DNA of 64,000 nt, taken from positions 62,001 through 126,000 of the forward strand of contig NZ_JADLRJ010000014.1 of NCBI RefSeq assembly GCF_015477355.1, read 5' to 3'. The first letter of the stretch is position 1. Each line of letters begins with the position of its first letter. The DNA comes from Nocardia blacklockiae. Its GTDB lineage: Bacteria; Actinomycetota; Actinomycetes; Mycobacteriales; Mycobacteriaceae. The translations under genes and the position numbers were made by a program. The notes under the pieces are model-generated. The model saw only the letters and a program-made list of their open reading frames with translations. It was not told where the DNA came from and did not search any database. Shown in pieces: positions 21,401 through 27,800 of this stretch.

Positions 21401-23978
21401 CGTCCGCCGGCAGCCGCAGCACCGCGGATTGGGTCGGGCCGTCGTCCACACCGCGGTCCAGCAGATACCGCAGCACGGGCGGCAGCGGCAGGTCCCCGAC
21501 TCCCCCGCCGGGCAGTTCGGCGAGCGTCGCGGTGTCGGCGTCGGTCGGCGTGATGTCGGCGAGGGCGGCGAGCGCGGCCACCGTGCGCTGTTCGAACACG
21601 TCCTGCGCGGTGAAGCGGACGCCGCGCCCGCGAGCGCGGGCCACGAGCAGGATCGCCATGATGCTGTCGCCGCCGAGGGCGAAGAACGAGTCGTGCGCGC
21701 CGACCTCCTCGAGGCCGAGGACATCGGCGAACGACGCCGCGACGACCGTCTCCGCGGGCCCGGCCGGGGCGCGGTAGTCGGGACGGTCGTCCGCGGGCGC
21801 GGGCAGGGCACGCACGTCCAGCTTGCCCGACGTCGCCATCGGGATGCGGTCGAGTCGCACCAGGGCGTCGGGCAGCATGTACGTGGGCAGCCGGTCGGCC
21901 AGCCAGGTCCGCGCCGCCGTCGTCGACAAGTCCTGCGCGGCAATGGTGTACGCCACCAGCCGGCCACCGCGCACCAGCACCACGGCCCGTTCGATGTCCG
22001 GGTGCGTGGCCAGCGTCTGCTCCACCTCGCCCAGCTCGATGCGCTGACCGCGCAGCTTCACCTGCGAGTCGGCGCGACCGCCGAACTCCAGGGTGCCGTC
22101 GGGCCGCCGCCGCACCAGGTCGCCGGTGCGGTACATGCGGGTGCCGGCCGGGCCGTACGGGTCGGCGACGAATCGTTCGGCCGTCGCGGCGGCGCGGCCG
22201 TAATAGCCGCGCGCCAGGGGGATTCCGGCCAGATACAGTTCGCCGAGGAATCCCGCCGGGGCCGGACGCAGCCCGCTGTCGAGCACGTACGCCCGCATGT
22301 TCCAGCCCGGCCCGCCGATCGGCACCACCGGCGTGTCACCCGGCTCGGCGCGGTGTGCGGTGACCGCGATCGCGGCCTCGGTCGGCCCGTACACGTTGTG
22401 CACGGCCACGGCGGATCCCACGGCGGCCGCCACGGCCGGCGGCAACTGCTCGCCGATGACGAACAGTTGCCGCAGCGAGCGCAGCCGCGCCGCATCCACC
22501 TCGCGCACGAAGGCCGACAGCAGCGACGGCACGAAATCGGTCACCGTGACGCCGTGCCGGTCGATCAGCTCGGCGAGATACTCGGGGTCGCGCCGCCCGC
22601 CGGGACGGGCCAGCACCACGGTCGCGCCCACCCGCAACGGCAGCAGGAAGCCCCACAGCGACACGTCGAAGGTCGTGGCGGTCTTCTGCAGGTACACCTC
22701 GTCCGGTCCCAGCGCGTAGTGCGCGATCATCCACTCGAGGTGGTTGACGATCGCGACCTGGGACACCGCGACGCCCTTCGGCACGCCCGTCGACCCGGAG
22801 GTGAAGATCACGTACGCGGCGTGCTCGGGCCGCACGGGCGCGCGCCGGTCCGAATCCTCCAGCGGCGCGGGGGAATACGAGGAAGTGTCGAGGGTGTCGA
22901 CAGCTACCACGCGCACCCCGGCGGGTACCGCGATCTCGTCGGCCGAGCGGGTCAGCACGCAGAGCGGGCGGACGGTGTCGAGCATGTGCGCCGTGCGGAC
23001 GGCGGGATGGTCCGGGTCGATCGGAACGTAGACCGCGCCCGCCGCGGCCACCGCGTACAGCGCCACCACCAGGTCGACCGAACGCGGCAGCGCCACCGCC
23101 ACAGTCGTTTCCGGGCCGACGCCGGCCGCGACCAGCCAGCGCGCCAGCCGGTGCACGCGGGCGGCCAGTTCCCCGTACTCGACGGTCGCGTCGCCGGTCA
23201 CGAGCGCTACCGCGTGCGGCGTGCGATCGGCCTGCCGCGCGAAAGCCGCTGCGACGGTGTCCGATACTGGCAGCGGGTGGGACGTCTCGTTGACAGTGAC
23301 TGTCGCCCAGCGCCTTTCGGTGGCGTCGGTGACGTCGAAGGAGCCGATCGGCCGTTCCGGTTCGCGCGCCAGCTGTTCGAGCAGAATCAGGTAGCGGCGT
23401 GCGATGTCGTCGGCGGGGCCGACCGCGGTCACGGTCCAGCGGCCGGGGTCCCGGTCGTCCAGCCGGACCCGCAGCACCGGCCCGCTCTCCTCGAATCCGT
23501 CGTCGGCCGAATCCTGTTCGGCGACAAGGCTCCATCGGTCGGGCCAGGGCGCGTCGAACTCGGTGAGATACCGGTGCCGGCGTGCCGACCGCAGGTCGCG
23601 GCCCACCCGTGTCACGAGACGGCCGAACGTCCACTCCGGGCCGGCCACGGCCCGCACCGGCGTGGTCGCGCCGCCCTGCCGGAGCGCGACGACGATGTCC
23701 CGGTCCCCGGTGACCCGGTGGGCGAAGGCCACCAGCGCCGCCAGCAGGACGGCCGCCGTGCCGCCGCCGCTGCGCCGGACGATCGGCGTGAGAGCGGCCG
23801 CGTCCAGCACGAGGTCGCGCCGGGCGGGCGCGCGACCGCCGCCGTCGTGAAAGCCGTTGGCGCCGAACGGCACCGCGGTGTCCGGTCGCGGCGCGTCGGC
23901 GAGCCGGTCCGTCCAGTACTCGCGGTCGGTGGCCCAGCGGCCGGACTGCCGGTAGCCGGTCTCGTCAGTGATAGTCAT
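6429..23978 (-). CDS. Giant non-ribosomal peptide synthetase, 5849 residues
   Basis: Approximate domain order: C-lobe remnant 1-225; A1 240-745; T1 (GGDS, 768); E1 800-1265 (HHVAVDAVSWR); C2 1290-1735 (HHLLMDG); T2 1789; C3 1840-2280 (HHIAADG); C4 2340-2790 (HHLVGDG, EntF-like); A2 2810-3300; T3 3349; C5 3400-3840 (HHLIADE); T4 3890; E2 3925-4380 (HHLAIDGVSWR); C6 4400-4850 (HHVLLDG); A3 4860-5330; T5 (GGNS, 5366); C7 5410-5849 (HHAAVDG). C2-T2 and C5-T4 have no A domain, C3 runs straight into C4, and no thioesterase follows C7. By alignment to GrsA the A2 pocket is DFWNIGMVHK, the canonical L-threonine code. A1 reads DVWDFIVIAK and A3 DFHSIAGFIK, which I cannot assign. E1 and E2 imply two D-configured residues. 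The ATG at 23978 overlaps the preceding dehydrogenase by 14 nt. Confidence 0.96.
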   Translation of the reverse strand: MTITDETGYRQSGRWATDREYWTDRLADAPRPDTAVPFGANGFHDGGGRAPARRDLVLDAAALTPIVRRSGGGTAAVLLAALVAFAHRVTGDRDIVVALRQGGATTPVRAVAGPEWTFGRLVTRVGRDLRSARRHRYLTEFDAPWPDRWSLVAEQDSADDGFEESGPVLRVRLDDRDPGRWTVTAVGPADDIARRYLILLEQLAREPERPIGSFDVTDATERRWATVTVNETSHPLPVSDTVAAAFARQADRTPHAVALVTGDATVEYGELAARVHRLARWLVAAGVGPETTVAVALPRSVDLVVALYAVAAAGAVYVPIDPDHPAVRTAHMLDTVRPLCVLTRSADEIAVPAGVRVVAVDTLDTSSYSPAPLEDSDRRAPVRPEHAAYVIFTSGSTGVPKGVAVSQVAIVNHLEWMIAHYALGPDEVYLQKTATTFDVSLWGFLLPLRVGATVVLARPGGRRDPEYLAELIDRHGVTVTDFVPSLLSAFVREVDAARLRSLRQLFVIGEQLPPAVAAAVGSAVAVHNVYGPTEAAIAVTAHRAEPGDTPVVPIGGPGWNMRAYVLDSGLRPAPAGFLGELYLAGIPLARGYYGRAAATAERFVADPYGPAGTRMYRTGDLVRRRPDGTLEFGGRADSQVKLRGQRIELGEVEQTLATHPDIERAVVLVRGGRLVAYTIAAQDLSTTAARTWLADRLPTYMLPDALVRLDRIPMATSGKLDVRALPAPADDRPDYRAPAGPAETVVAASFADVLGLEEVGAHDSFFALGGDSIMAILLVARARGRGVRFTAQDVFEQRTVAALAALADITPTDADTATLAELPGGGVGDLPLPPVLRYLLDRGVDDGPTQSAVLRLPADVDHATLVATLAAVVDRHDMFRARLFREAGEWRLTVAPPGAVDVAALVRRVAMEPGADTETVRATLAAEQAAALRRLAPAEGIVLQAVWLDRPGAAGWLLLVVHHVAVDAVSWRVVVPDLMSAWTQLRSGRPAALPAPATSMRRWAHALAEEARRAERVAELPLWQEIVDAPETPLGTRAFDAAVDRARDVRQVRVEVDQAQTADLEFVGGRFRADTQEVLLTALALALAAWRPEAAARHRVWLEGHGREAVPGAELSRTVGWFTTVYPALLDVSDLDTADALAGGPAAGAALKRVKEQLRELPDRGVGYGLLRYLNPETADALAVPAAEVGFRYLGRTSALTGDAPWLPDPDLSDLPEPVVDAPATAGLDVATVIAGDRLHAVFAYPRTLLSDNDVKELSEYWQRALAGLRRHGIAPGAGGRTPSDFPLVRVSQGDIESWERRYPGLVDVWPLAPLQEGLYFHAVLAQSSVDAYHVQTVFRLAGVVDTDRLLDAVRGLLERHTALRVAVTPAADGTAVQIVAGAVRVPWSELDLRDTADPAAEFAAFAAEDRRRPFRLDAPPLLRCALLTLGDNDFRLVVTTHHLLMDGWSMPLVAAELLTRYAAGELPDLPPPRGYQHFLAWLRRQDRDRARLAWRAAFEHATEPTLLAPEQRVRHLAAVADTVEFGLDEEHTARLRKVAAAQQVTANTVLQCAWGLTLARTMGRRDVVFGTAVSGRPADLAGVADMVGLFVNTVPVRVRVAAAETVAELLVRHQREQAELVAHQYLGLADILAAAGRPALFDTLLEVQSYPLDAAALTAVDGSGLAVTDVEVNDGTHYPLTLVAWLDTRLRVKAGYLRECFDESAIRELTGRWMSVLSAMLDDPDAPIDRLVPVEVAEKPAAPGDSAVPRPRPYSPPRGPLEEAVAAAYAEALDLPRAGRDDDFFALGGDSLSAMRVVTLLRARAGADVPIGEIFAAPTVAALAARVRPGPRERGVAPMPRPERIPLSHGQRRLWLVHELSDGAPMYNIPLALRLTGPVDIEAMRAALRDVVIRHESLRTVCAVAGGEAYQRISDPAEVDLELPVIESGAAGLSARLGAAARRRFDLAADLPIRAAVMRCGPEEHVLIVVLHHIAADGWSLVPLARDVATAYTARCGGSAPAWDPLPVQYADYTLWQRERLGADDEPTPLLRGQLEYWRTELANLPQPLALPTDRPRPAIARGGGDHVALTVEADLLAAVEAYAADRRATTSMVLQAALIVLLHRWGGGTDITVGGPIAGRNDPALTDLVGFFVNTWVLRVQVSGDLAFATVVDRVRAKALAAYDHQDAPFERLVDLLAPQRSTAYHPLYQVMFAWQNTAVPELTLPGLRVEPVPVGTGTAKADLFFGLTAPAAGQPAVGSIEYATDLFDRDTVRELAAQYSRLLAALIRHPDLPLSTLDTVPAEVPAGPAHPSAASELTETRESAAALSGPESWLPGGAAVPSAGSAREVPARSETVAPPADLGPEVPDARGRVRPLTAAQREIWFGQQLDRSGRRFVVGGYLHIRGDLDHELFEQALRHTVAGAETLRVRIAIGPDGPVQVVEELAEWPLCRKDFRDSAEPFDAARAFVAAELDRPYDLTTAPLFDHALLRVGDADHLWFIRFHHLVGDGGGMAAFTRRVSDTYSALRAGDTLADAVFDRLDAFVDQDVRYRASHRYHSDREFWAGRLAGLGEAPVLAEDATQGGADEFLRHTGTLDAGTWQALRRRADEYGVRWPVLVLTATALALHADTGSRVVVPGLTVPAKRSWHALGMTANVVPLRVAVDPRAPLSDLVAAVSAESSAVLRHQHYRHADMRRAGLVDGRPPYGPVATIMPMDLMREFGGNPAVPHQGSPGRTDGVTLGVYDNGEPELRLDLDSVTARHTPANLAAHHSRLLTILSALATADADTPVGRLRFGGESTRLGSSRLDGAHAPVAAGLQGGENRSEPNTLVEWLRRGTSGSGAATAVVHGAEEITYRELDERSERWAARLAALGAGPGMLVAVSLPRGTDLVVALAAILRSGAAYVPLDPANPAARLRMILDDCRPELVITTRDHAAALEGERTLLIEALDEPDPQQENTIRPRPPRPDDPAYVIHTSGSTGRPKGVVVTHRCAARLLASTRALLDLGPADVWTLFHSVAFDFSVWELWGALGHGATLVIVDERTARSPDDFLELLVARRVTVLNQTPAAFELLTAAAAARPGRAAESALRLVILGGDKTDPRRLASWTAAVGSRGPRLVNMYGITETTVHATAYELPAEGATGPESVVGHPLPGRNAVLLDAALREVPPGLPGEIYLGGDGVANGYLRRPGLTAARFVADPAGPPGARRYRSGDLGRLGPRGLEYLGRADRQVKIRGFRIEPGEVEAALCALPEVTAAVVRAEERAPGDRRLVAYAVAPGGDPGALRDRLTALLPAHAVPSLVVPIDALPLTANGKIDHAALSALRAKAGARGGRPAGELANAVYDLFADTLGRTDFDSADDFFALGGDSLLAGRLVLRIRAELGADIDIRDLFDHPTVAALADLIEHAKTTAPQRLPLGGPRPDRIPLSAAQQRLWTLHRLDPSSVAYHIPVAVELTGALDVDALRAALTDLRDRHESLRTVFTESGDAQRIHPDPPHPMSIDTGEPTPERLAAAAARPFDPCARPPWRVTVFTGGTSTVLLLVLHHLIADEHSLGVLAADLGTAYSARRGGRAPAWPPLPVQYADYVVWQQGTLGTPDDPHPALAAELTRWRHALRDLPDRLPLPIDRAATSVTQRGDTVALEFDPGIRDRIAALAAARCATPFMVLHAAVACLLGRAGGGTDIVVGTVTSGRDTLGLDDLIGFFAETVVLRTDLSGRPGFAAVVDRARDTDLAAFAQPVPFDRVVAAVRPERVPGRHPLFEVMVTLRPDRIAVDLAGVRCRPLDLPRTHAKFPLLFEFAWGTGTVGGVLEYSADLFERTTAESLAGGLRRLLAAALAEPDRPVDELPFLSGGERLPAAPSAPLVPTAAAAADPAIEHLLLELARSVLGVPDLGVHDSFFRFGGDSILAIRLVNRARGSGVSLTPTDVFERQTVRELARVATAVAAPADPLAGVGPVHPTPIMRELLDNPTPTDGFGQYVVVPAPDDATAESLGAALQRILDRHDALRLVVHDGRELEVRPPGAVTAANLLRHSVVDDAEAALATALDEARARLRPSDGVLLQAVWLDARPGLLLLVVHHLAIDGVSWRILVPELAAAHRAVTTGVEPAFAPIVTPLRTWAAALAERPVPAAEARWWSRTVAQDATGRAPDPSRDTVGAAETHTVTIGSGHTAELLTRVPHRFRGTVADILLAALSVAARRATPGDTWPGVLVDVEGHGRDLTDPSLAALDVSTTLGWFTVVYPVRLTAAVPDWDAMVDNGSGLGDAANTVKEAVRSTPRRGVGYGLLRHGADVPPEIAAARVPIGFNYLGRLGGDAGTLGVRFGSTADPGMALPHALEINAVVAETPAGPVLRAEWTWAPSVVDAATVQQMAGDWAAVLASFATHHTDPAGVERTPSDFPLAEVTAAELSRLRANFGEPSDLLPATPLQAGLLFHTLYQRAAEAPEDAYVVQLVLGLEGELDEQRLRAATVALLRRHPHLGCVFAVEGADRIVAVVREGVEPDWRTVDSTSLPEPERERFLTDTLRAERRRIDPAAAPPLAFCLVRTGPQEWRLAFTHHHVLLDGWSVANVLRETILLYLGADLPPAPPFRDYLRWRAGRDRDAARAAWQAELRDCRPTRVSRAGRAGWSEQPEVHEFVLPDALAERLPQRAAAAGLTLNTLVSAAWALVLAHLTGSDDVVFGTTVAVRPADLDAERMVGLMINTVPVRVRLRPGDTLAALAAGLQATRAALYEHDHLGLHEIEEVAGSAELFDTSVVFENYPVQVDDLGDAGLRARMVDVFDRPHYPVALVVVPGAERTVFRLAVRPRQLDWFGTPEQWWERFRAACAALTDAPERTVAATDLLPPAERRRMLEWGVGSRGDVGNHCLAAVFEETATRHADRVAIRSEGAELTFAEVRARVRRVSGYLARLGVGPGSAVGVTLDRSAEVAVAFLAVVRLGALIVPLDQRFPAERRRNMLRHSGAEVILDAAAMTAADEAPEGDVLPLVPVDTPACLMFTSGSTGVPKGVVVTQRNILARVRELARSGGVADRILFHSPHSWDFAVHELWLPLLTGRCLVVAPAGDADPAEYGRILREGGVTTASVASGLFEVLSEHHAAELARLRLIVAGSALAPAAVARVRAVRPDAIVVNGFGPVEATFIALAHDVSRVDADGPVPIGRPIENSSVFVLDSMLRPVPPMVVGEIYLAGQGLADGYHRVPGATADRFVACPFGPPGARMYRTGDLGRWDRQGVMHFHGRSDRQVKVGGFRVEPGEVEAALRRRPAVAAAVVTARTGTGGTALVAYVVARTPVDPVRLRAELLDELPRYLVPAVVVEIPALPLTPTGKVDFDALPPPPRADGRAARSPRQRILAELFAAALGVAEVGIDDDLFALGGNSLSAMRLVGRIRSALGGPVSLRDLFEAPTVAGMERHLGTRAAGPSRTVASPMTRPAVLPLSPAQQRFWTVNYLGGQRADYLLAAAVEVRGDLDTAALRAAVGDLVARHESLRTVLPYTENGPVQQIVAAESVRIGLPALDIEAGELDGALAREVERGFDLRSQLPLRGKLFRLAPDRHVLFAMMHHAAVDGESLAVLRRDLAVAYAARQQGSAPEWPTPAGQYADHVLALRARLGDESEPGSVLHAQSRYWRAKLADLPEELSLPYARPRTELTGRTAATVPVVLDAAAVARVARACAATPYAVVHTALAAALSATGAGRDVPIGVAVSGRDSEELDTVVGCLIDLVIVRVDTVAGGHALVRAVRDDLLTAVDNRDYPFDRMVEQVNPRRVAHRHPLIQVATSYRVETVAPELFPDASTYPLPTPTTEFDLLLELTERATPGEPVTISGTLTYPEQLFERHTIEALAATLRGHLADLESDCD

Positions 23979-24837
23979 GGAATCCTCGCCCCGTCTTGCG
24001 GCCGAGCCGACCCGCCGCGACGAGGTCGGCCAGTGCCGCGGGCACCGTGTAGCGTTCGTCGCCGGTCTCGGCCCGCAGCACCTCGAGGGTGTCGGCGACG
24101 TTGTCCAATCCGATCAGGTCCGCGGTCCGCAGCGGGCCCATCGGGTGGCCCAGGCAGCGTTCGAAGACCGCGTCGACCGTGGCCGCGTCGCAATCGTCGG
24201 CGCCGGCCCGCTCGGCCGCGGCGGCGATCGACTGCATGAGCAGCCGGTTGAGCACGAAGCCGGGACCGTCGCCGACCACGACCGGCTGCTTGCCGAGGGC
24301 CTCCACCAGGCCCACCGCCGTGACCAGCGTGCGCTCCGAGGTGGCCGGGCCGCGCACCACCTCGACCGCGGCGGTCAGCGGCGCGGGATTCATGAAGTGC
24401 AGGCCGACCACGCGGTCCGGCCGCGAGACCCGCGCGGCCAAGCGGGCGACGGGGATGGCGGAGGTGCCGGTGGCGAGCACGGCGCCGGGCGGGCAGTGCC
24501 GGTCCAGGTCGGCGAATACGGCCGCTTTGAGGTCGGGCCGCTCCGGCACCGATTCGATGACGCAGTCGATGTCGGCCAGCGCGGCGATCTCGCTCACCCA
24601 GGTCACGCGCGCGGCCGTCGCGGCCGGATCGGTGACGGCGGCGCCGCGGCCGAGCAGTTTCGCCAGGCGGAGCTGCCGGTGCAGTTCGTCGCGGGCGCGG
24701 GCGAGCGCGGCCGGGTCGGTCTCGACGACGACCACGCGAAAATCGTGCTGCGCCAGGCATTGTGCGATGCCGGTGCCCATTGTCCCGGCGCCTACGACGC
24801 CGATGCGCGCGATGCCGTCTCGGGTGTCGGCGGTCAT
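23965..24837 (-). CDS. 3-hydroxyacyl-CoA dehydrogenase-like, FkbK type
   Basis: A 290-residue NAD-dependent dehydrogenase. GVVGAGTMGTGIAQCLAQ at the N terminus is the Rossmann motif, VIESVPERPDLK and LHFMNPAP mark the NAD domain with the active-site histidine, and DGPGFVLNRLL leads into the C-terminal domain ending GRKTGRGFHDY. Full length for the family. The ATG at 24837 overlaps the stop of the KS gene (ATGA), and the stop lies inside the NRPS start, so it is translated as part of the cluster. With the FkbH, acyl-CoA dehydrogenase and carrier genes it matches FkbK, which oxidises glyceryl-ACP during methoxymalonyl- or hydroxymalonyl-ACP formation. The fatty-acid or PHB role of homologues is less likely here. 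Confidence 0.9.
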   Translation of the reverse strand: MTADTRDGIARIGVVGAGTMGTGIAQCLAQHDFRVVVVETDPAALARARDELHRQLRLAKLLGRGAAVTDPAATAARVTWVSEIAALADIDCVIESVPERPDLKAAVFADLDRHCPPGAVLATGTSAIPVARLAARVSRPDRVVGLHFMNPAPLTAAVEVVRGPATSERTLVTAVGLVEALGKQPVVVGDGPGFVLNRLLMQSIAAAAERAGADDCDAATVDAVFERCLGHPMGPLRTADLIGLDNVADTLEVLRAETGDERYTVPAALADLVAAGRLGRKTGRGFHDYH

Positions 24838-27800
24838 GCCATGCTCCTGTCCCGGTCCACGGGGACGGCACCGCCGTCCGGGTCGAGATCGACGGCCTCG
24901 GGGGCGATCTCCGAACACGGCCGGTCCGGTGCCCGCAACAGGCCGTCGACGAGGCGCACCAGGTCCGCCAGCAGCGCGTCGGCGGTGGCCTGGTCGAACA
25001 GTTCGGTCGCGTAGTCGAGGGTCAGCTCGGCCGACGGGCCGCGGGGGTCGACGGCCAGCGTCAGTTCCACTCGCGGATTCGGCGTGGAGGTGTGCGCGCC
25101 GTCGTAACGCACCGGAAGCGCCTGTGCCGCAGCGGGGGTCGAGGCGTCCGGAGCGACGGAAGCCGCACCGCGCGCCACTCGGTCGAGCAGTGCGGTCGGT
25201 GTCGGGTCGTCGGTCAGGTCCACCCGGAGCGGCCGGGGGCCCGGCGCGACGTCCAGGTCGATGCGGTCCTCGCCGCTGTACCAGGACAGCAGCACCGCCC
25301 ACGCCGCCGTCAGCGTCGTGTCGAGGTCGGGGACGGTCCGGTCGAGCGGGCGTCGCGTGCGTGCCCGCGTATAGGCGGGGGCGGCCGGGCGCGGACGGTC
25401 GGCGGGTATCTCGATCGCCCGGTAGTCCACCGCCGCCGAAGGTGTTGCGGGCCGGACGATCTCGTCGACGATCCGGTCCGGCTCGGAACGCACCAGCTCG
25501 CGCAGGATGTCCAGGTACGCCGCCGACATCTCCGCCGCTGTCTCCGCCGTGAACAGGTCGGTGCTGTACTCGAGGCAGGCGTCGAGGACCGGGCGGCCGG
25601 GATGGTCGAGGGTCAGCAGCGTCAGGTCGAATTTGGCGGTGCCGACCGGCATGCCGGGGAACAGGTTCGCCACCGTGCGGTGCTGGTCGAAGAAGTCGGT
25701 GATCGCCTCGCCGCCGGACTCGCCGCCCGGCAGTTCCTGATGCACGTGGAAGACGTCGAACACCGGTGTGCGGCTCAGGTCGCGGTCGCCGCCGAGTTCC
25801 TGCACCACCCGGTCGAACGGGATCTCCTGGTGGTCCAGCGCCGCGAGCACCACCGAGCGCACCCGGTGCAGCCAGTCGCGCACCGACGGCCCGCCGGACA
25901 GATCGGTGCGCAGCGCCACGGTGCTGTTGAAGAAGCCGATCAGCCCGGCCAGTTCGGGCCGGCCGCGGCCGGTGGTCGGCGTACCGATGACGATGTCGGA
26001 CTGTCCGCTGTAGCGCGCCAGCAGCAGGTGGAACGCCGATAACAGCACCACGAACACCGACACCGATTCGCGCCGGGCCAGCTCCCGCACCGCCGCCATC
26101 TCCGCCGCGTCGATCTCGAAGATCTCCAGCGCGCCGGCGAAGCTCTTGCGGGCCGGGCGCGGCTTGTCCAGCGGCAGTTCCAGTCGCGGTGCGCCGGTGA
26201 GGGTTTCGACCCAGTAGCGCAGTTCGCCGTCGAGTGCGTTGCCCGCCAGCAGATCTCGCTGCCAGCGCGCGTAGTCGCGGTACTGCACCGGCAGCGGCGG
26301 CAGCTCGGGAGCCCGGCCCGCGATCCGGGCGCGATACAGCTCGGGGAGTTCCCGGTGCACGATCTGCGGTGAGCCGCCGTCGTTCACGGCGTGATGCATG
26401 GTGACCTGCAGGACGTGGTCGCCGGGCCCGACCCGGACGAGCAGCACCCGCATCAGCGGGTCGGTGGCGAGGTCGAAGCGCACCCGGGCCGCGTCGGCGA
26501 CCAGGTCCCGGGCGGCGGCCGTGGGATCGGGCGCCGCGGAGACGTCGGCGAACCGGAAGAACTCGCCCAGCTCGGGCCGGATCCGCAGGGTGGGCGTGCC
26601 GTCCTCGTCGACGAAGTTCGAGCGCAGGGTCTCGTGCCGGTCGGCGAGATCGGCGAAGGTGCCGTGCACCGCCTCGGGGTCCACGGGCCCGGACAGCCGG
26701 ATGACGATCGGCAGGTTGTACAGGGTGGTGTCCGGGTCGAGCTGATGGTGGAACCACATCCGGACCTGCCCGAACGACAGCACGTACTCGTCCTGCGGGA
26801 CGACCGGCGGCAGGCTCGCGGCCGGCGCGGCGTCCCGGGTGAGCAGTGCGGCGAATTCCGCGATGGTCGGATGCTCGTAGACGTCCAGGAGTTTCGGGCG
26901 CACGCCGTAGGCCTCGGTCACGCGGTCGAGCAGGGCCAGCGCGAGGATGGAGTTGCCGCCGAGTTCGAAATAGTTCTCGTGCGCGTCGATGTCGCGATCG
27001 GCGTCGAGCAGGGTGCGGACCGTGGCGCGCAACCAGGCGACCGGATCGGCGGTGTCGGCGGCGGGCGTCGGCGCGGCGGGCGCCTGCGGCTCCGGTCGCC
27101 AGGTGACCTCGACCCAGCAGTGCACTCCGGCCAGGGGGTGCCCCGGCAGCCGCAGCCGCCGTGCGGGTTCCGGTTGTCCTGCGGCCCAATCCAAGTCGGC
27201 CCCGTGCTCGTAGAGCGCCGCCAGCGCCCGCGCCGGTCCCTCGGACACGTCTTCCGGCACCACGATCTCGGCGTCCGCCACCTCACCCAGGGCCCGCGTC
27301 AGCAGCGCGCCGAGGCAGCCGCCGGGAGCGGTCTCGACGAACACCACCGGCCCGTCCGCCAGCAGACTCCGCGCGACGGAAAGCAGCCGCTCGCTGTCGA
27401 CACTGCGATCCTCCGCCGCCGCCGCCAACTCCTCGGCCCCCACCGCACTCCCCGTCCCCGCCAAATACCGTGCGGCATACCGAGAAACCCCCGCCCCTAG
27501 CACCGCGGCCACCTCCACCCCGTACCGCCGCAGCTCGTCATGAAACGCGATCTGCCCCGCCAGCAACTCCCCCACCACCCCACGAGCAGGCAACTCATCC
27601 GGCAGCCGGAACCCACCACGCGGCAACGCATCCGGCGACAACAGCAACACAACCCGCGGCACCCGAGCGGGCCGGGCAACCGTGAGCGGTCCGCTTTCGG
27701 ACGGGAGCGAGGCGGCTGTGGCGGCCAGGCGTTCGGCCAGGTCGGCGGTGTCGGTGGCGGTTATGGCGAGGCGGCGGGCGTAGTGGTCGCGGCCTCGGTT

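Noticed and set aside
8298-24239. Very long open frames on the plus strand opposite the NRPS gene
   Set aside because: They mirror the high-GC coding frame of the NRPS, contain no family motifs and are His/Gln/Arg/Gly-rich as expected for antisense shadows.
24838-27189. Upstream extension of the 3-hydroxyacyl-CoA dehydrogenase frame
   Set aside because: It is an out-of-frame reading of the KS-T-C gene; the dehydrogenase motif starts only after the ATG at 24837.
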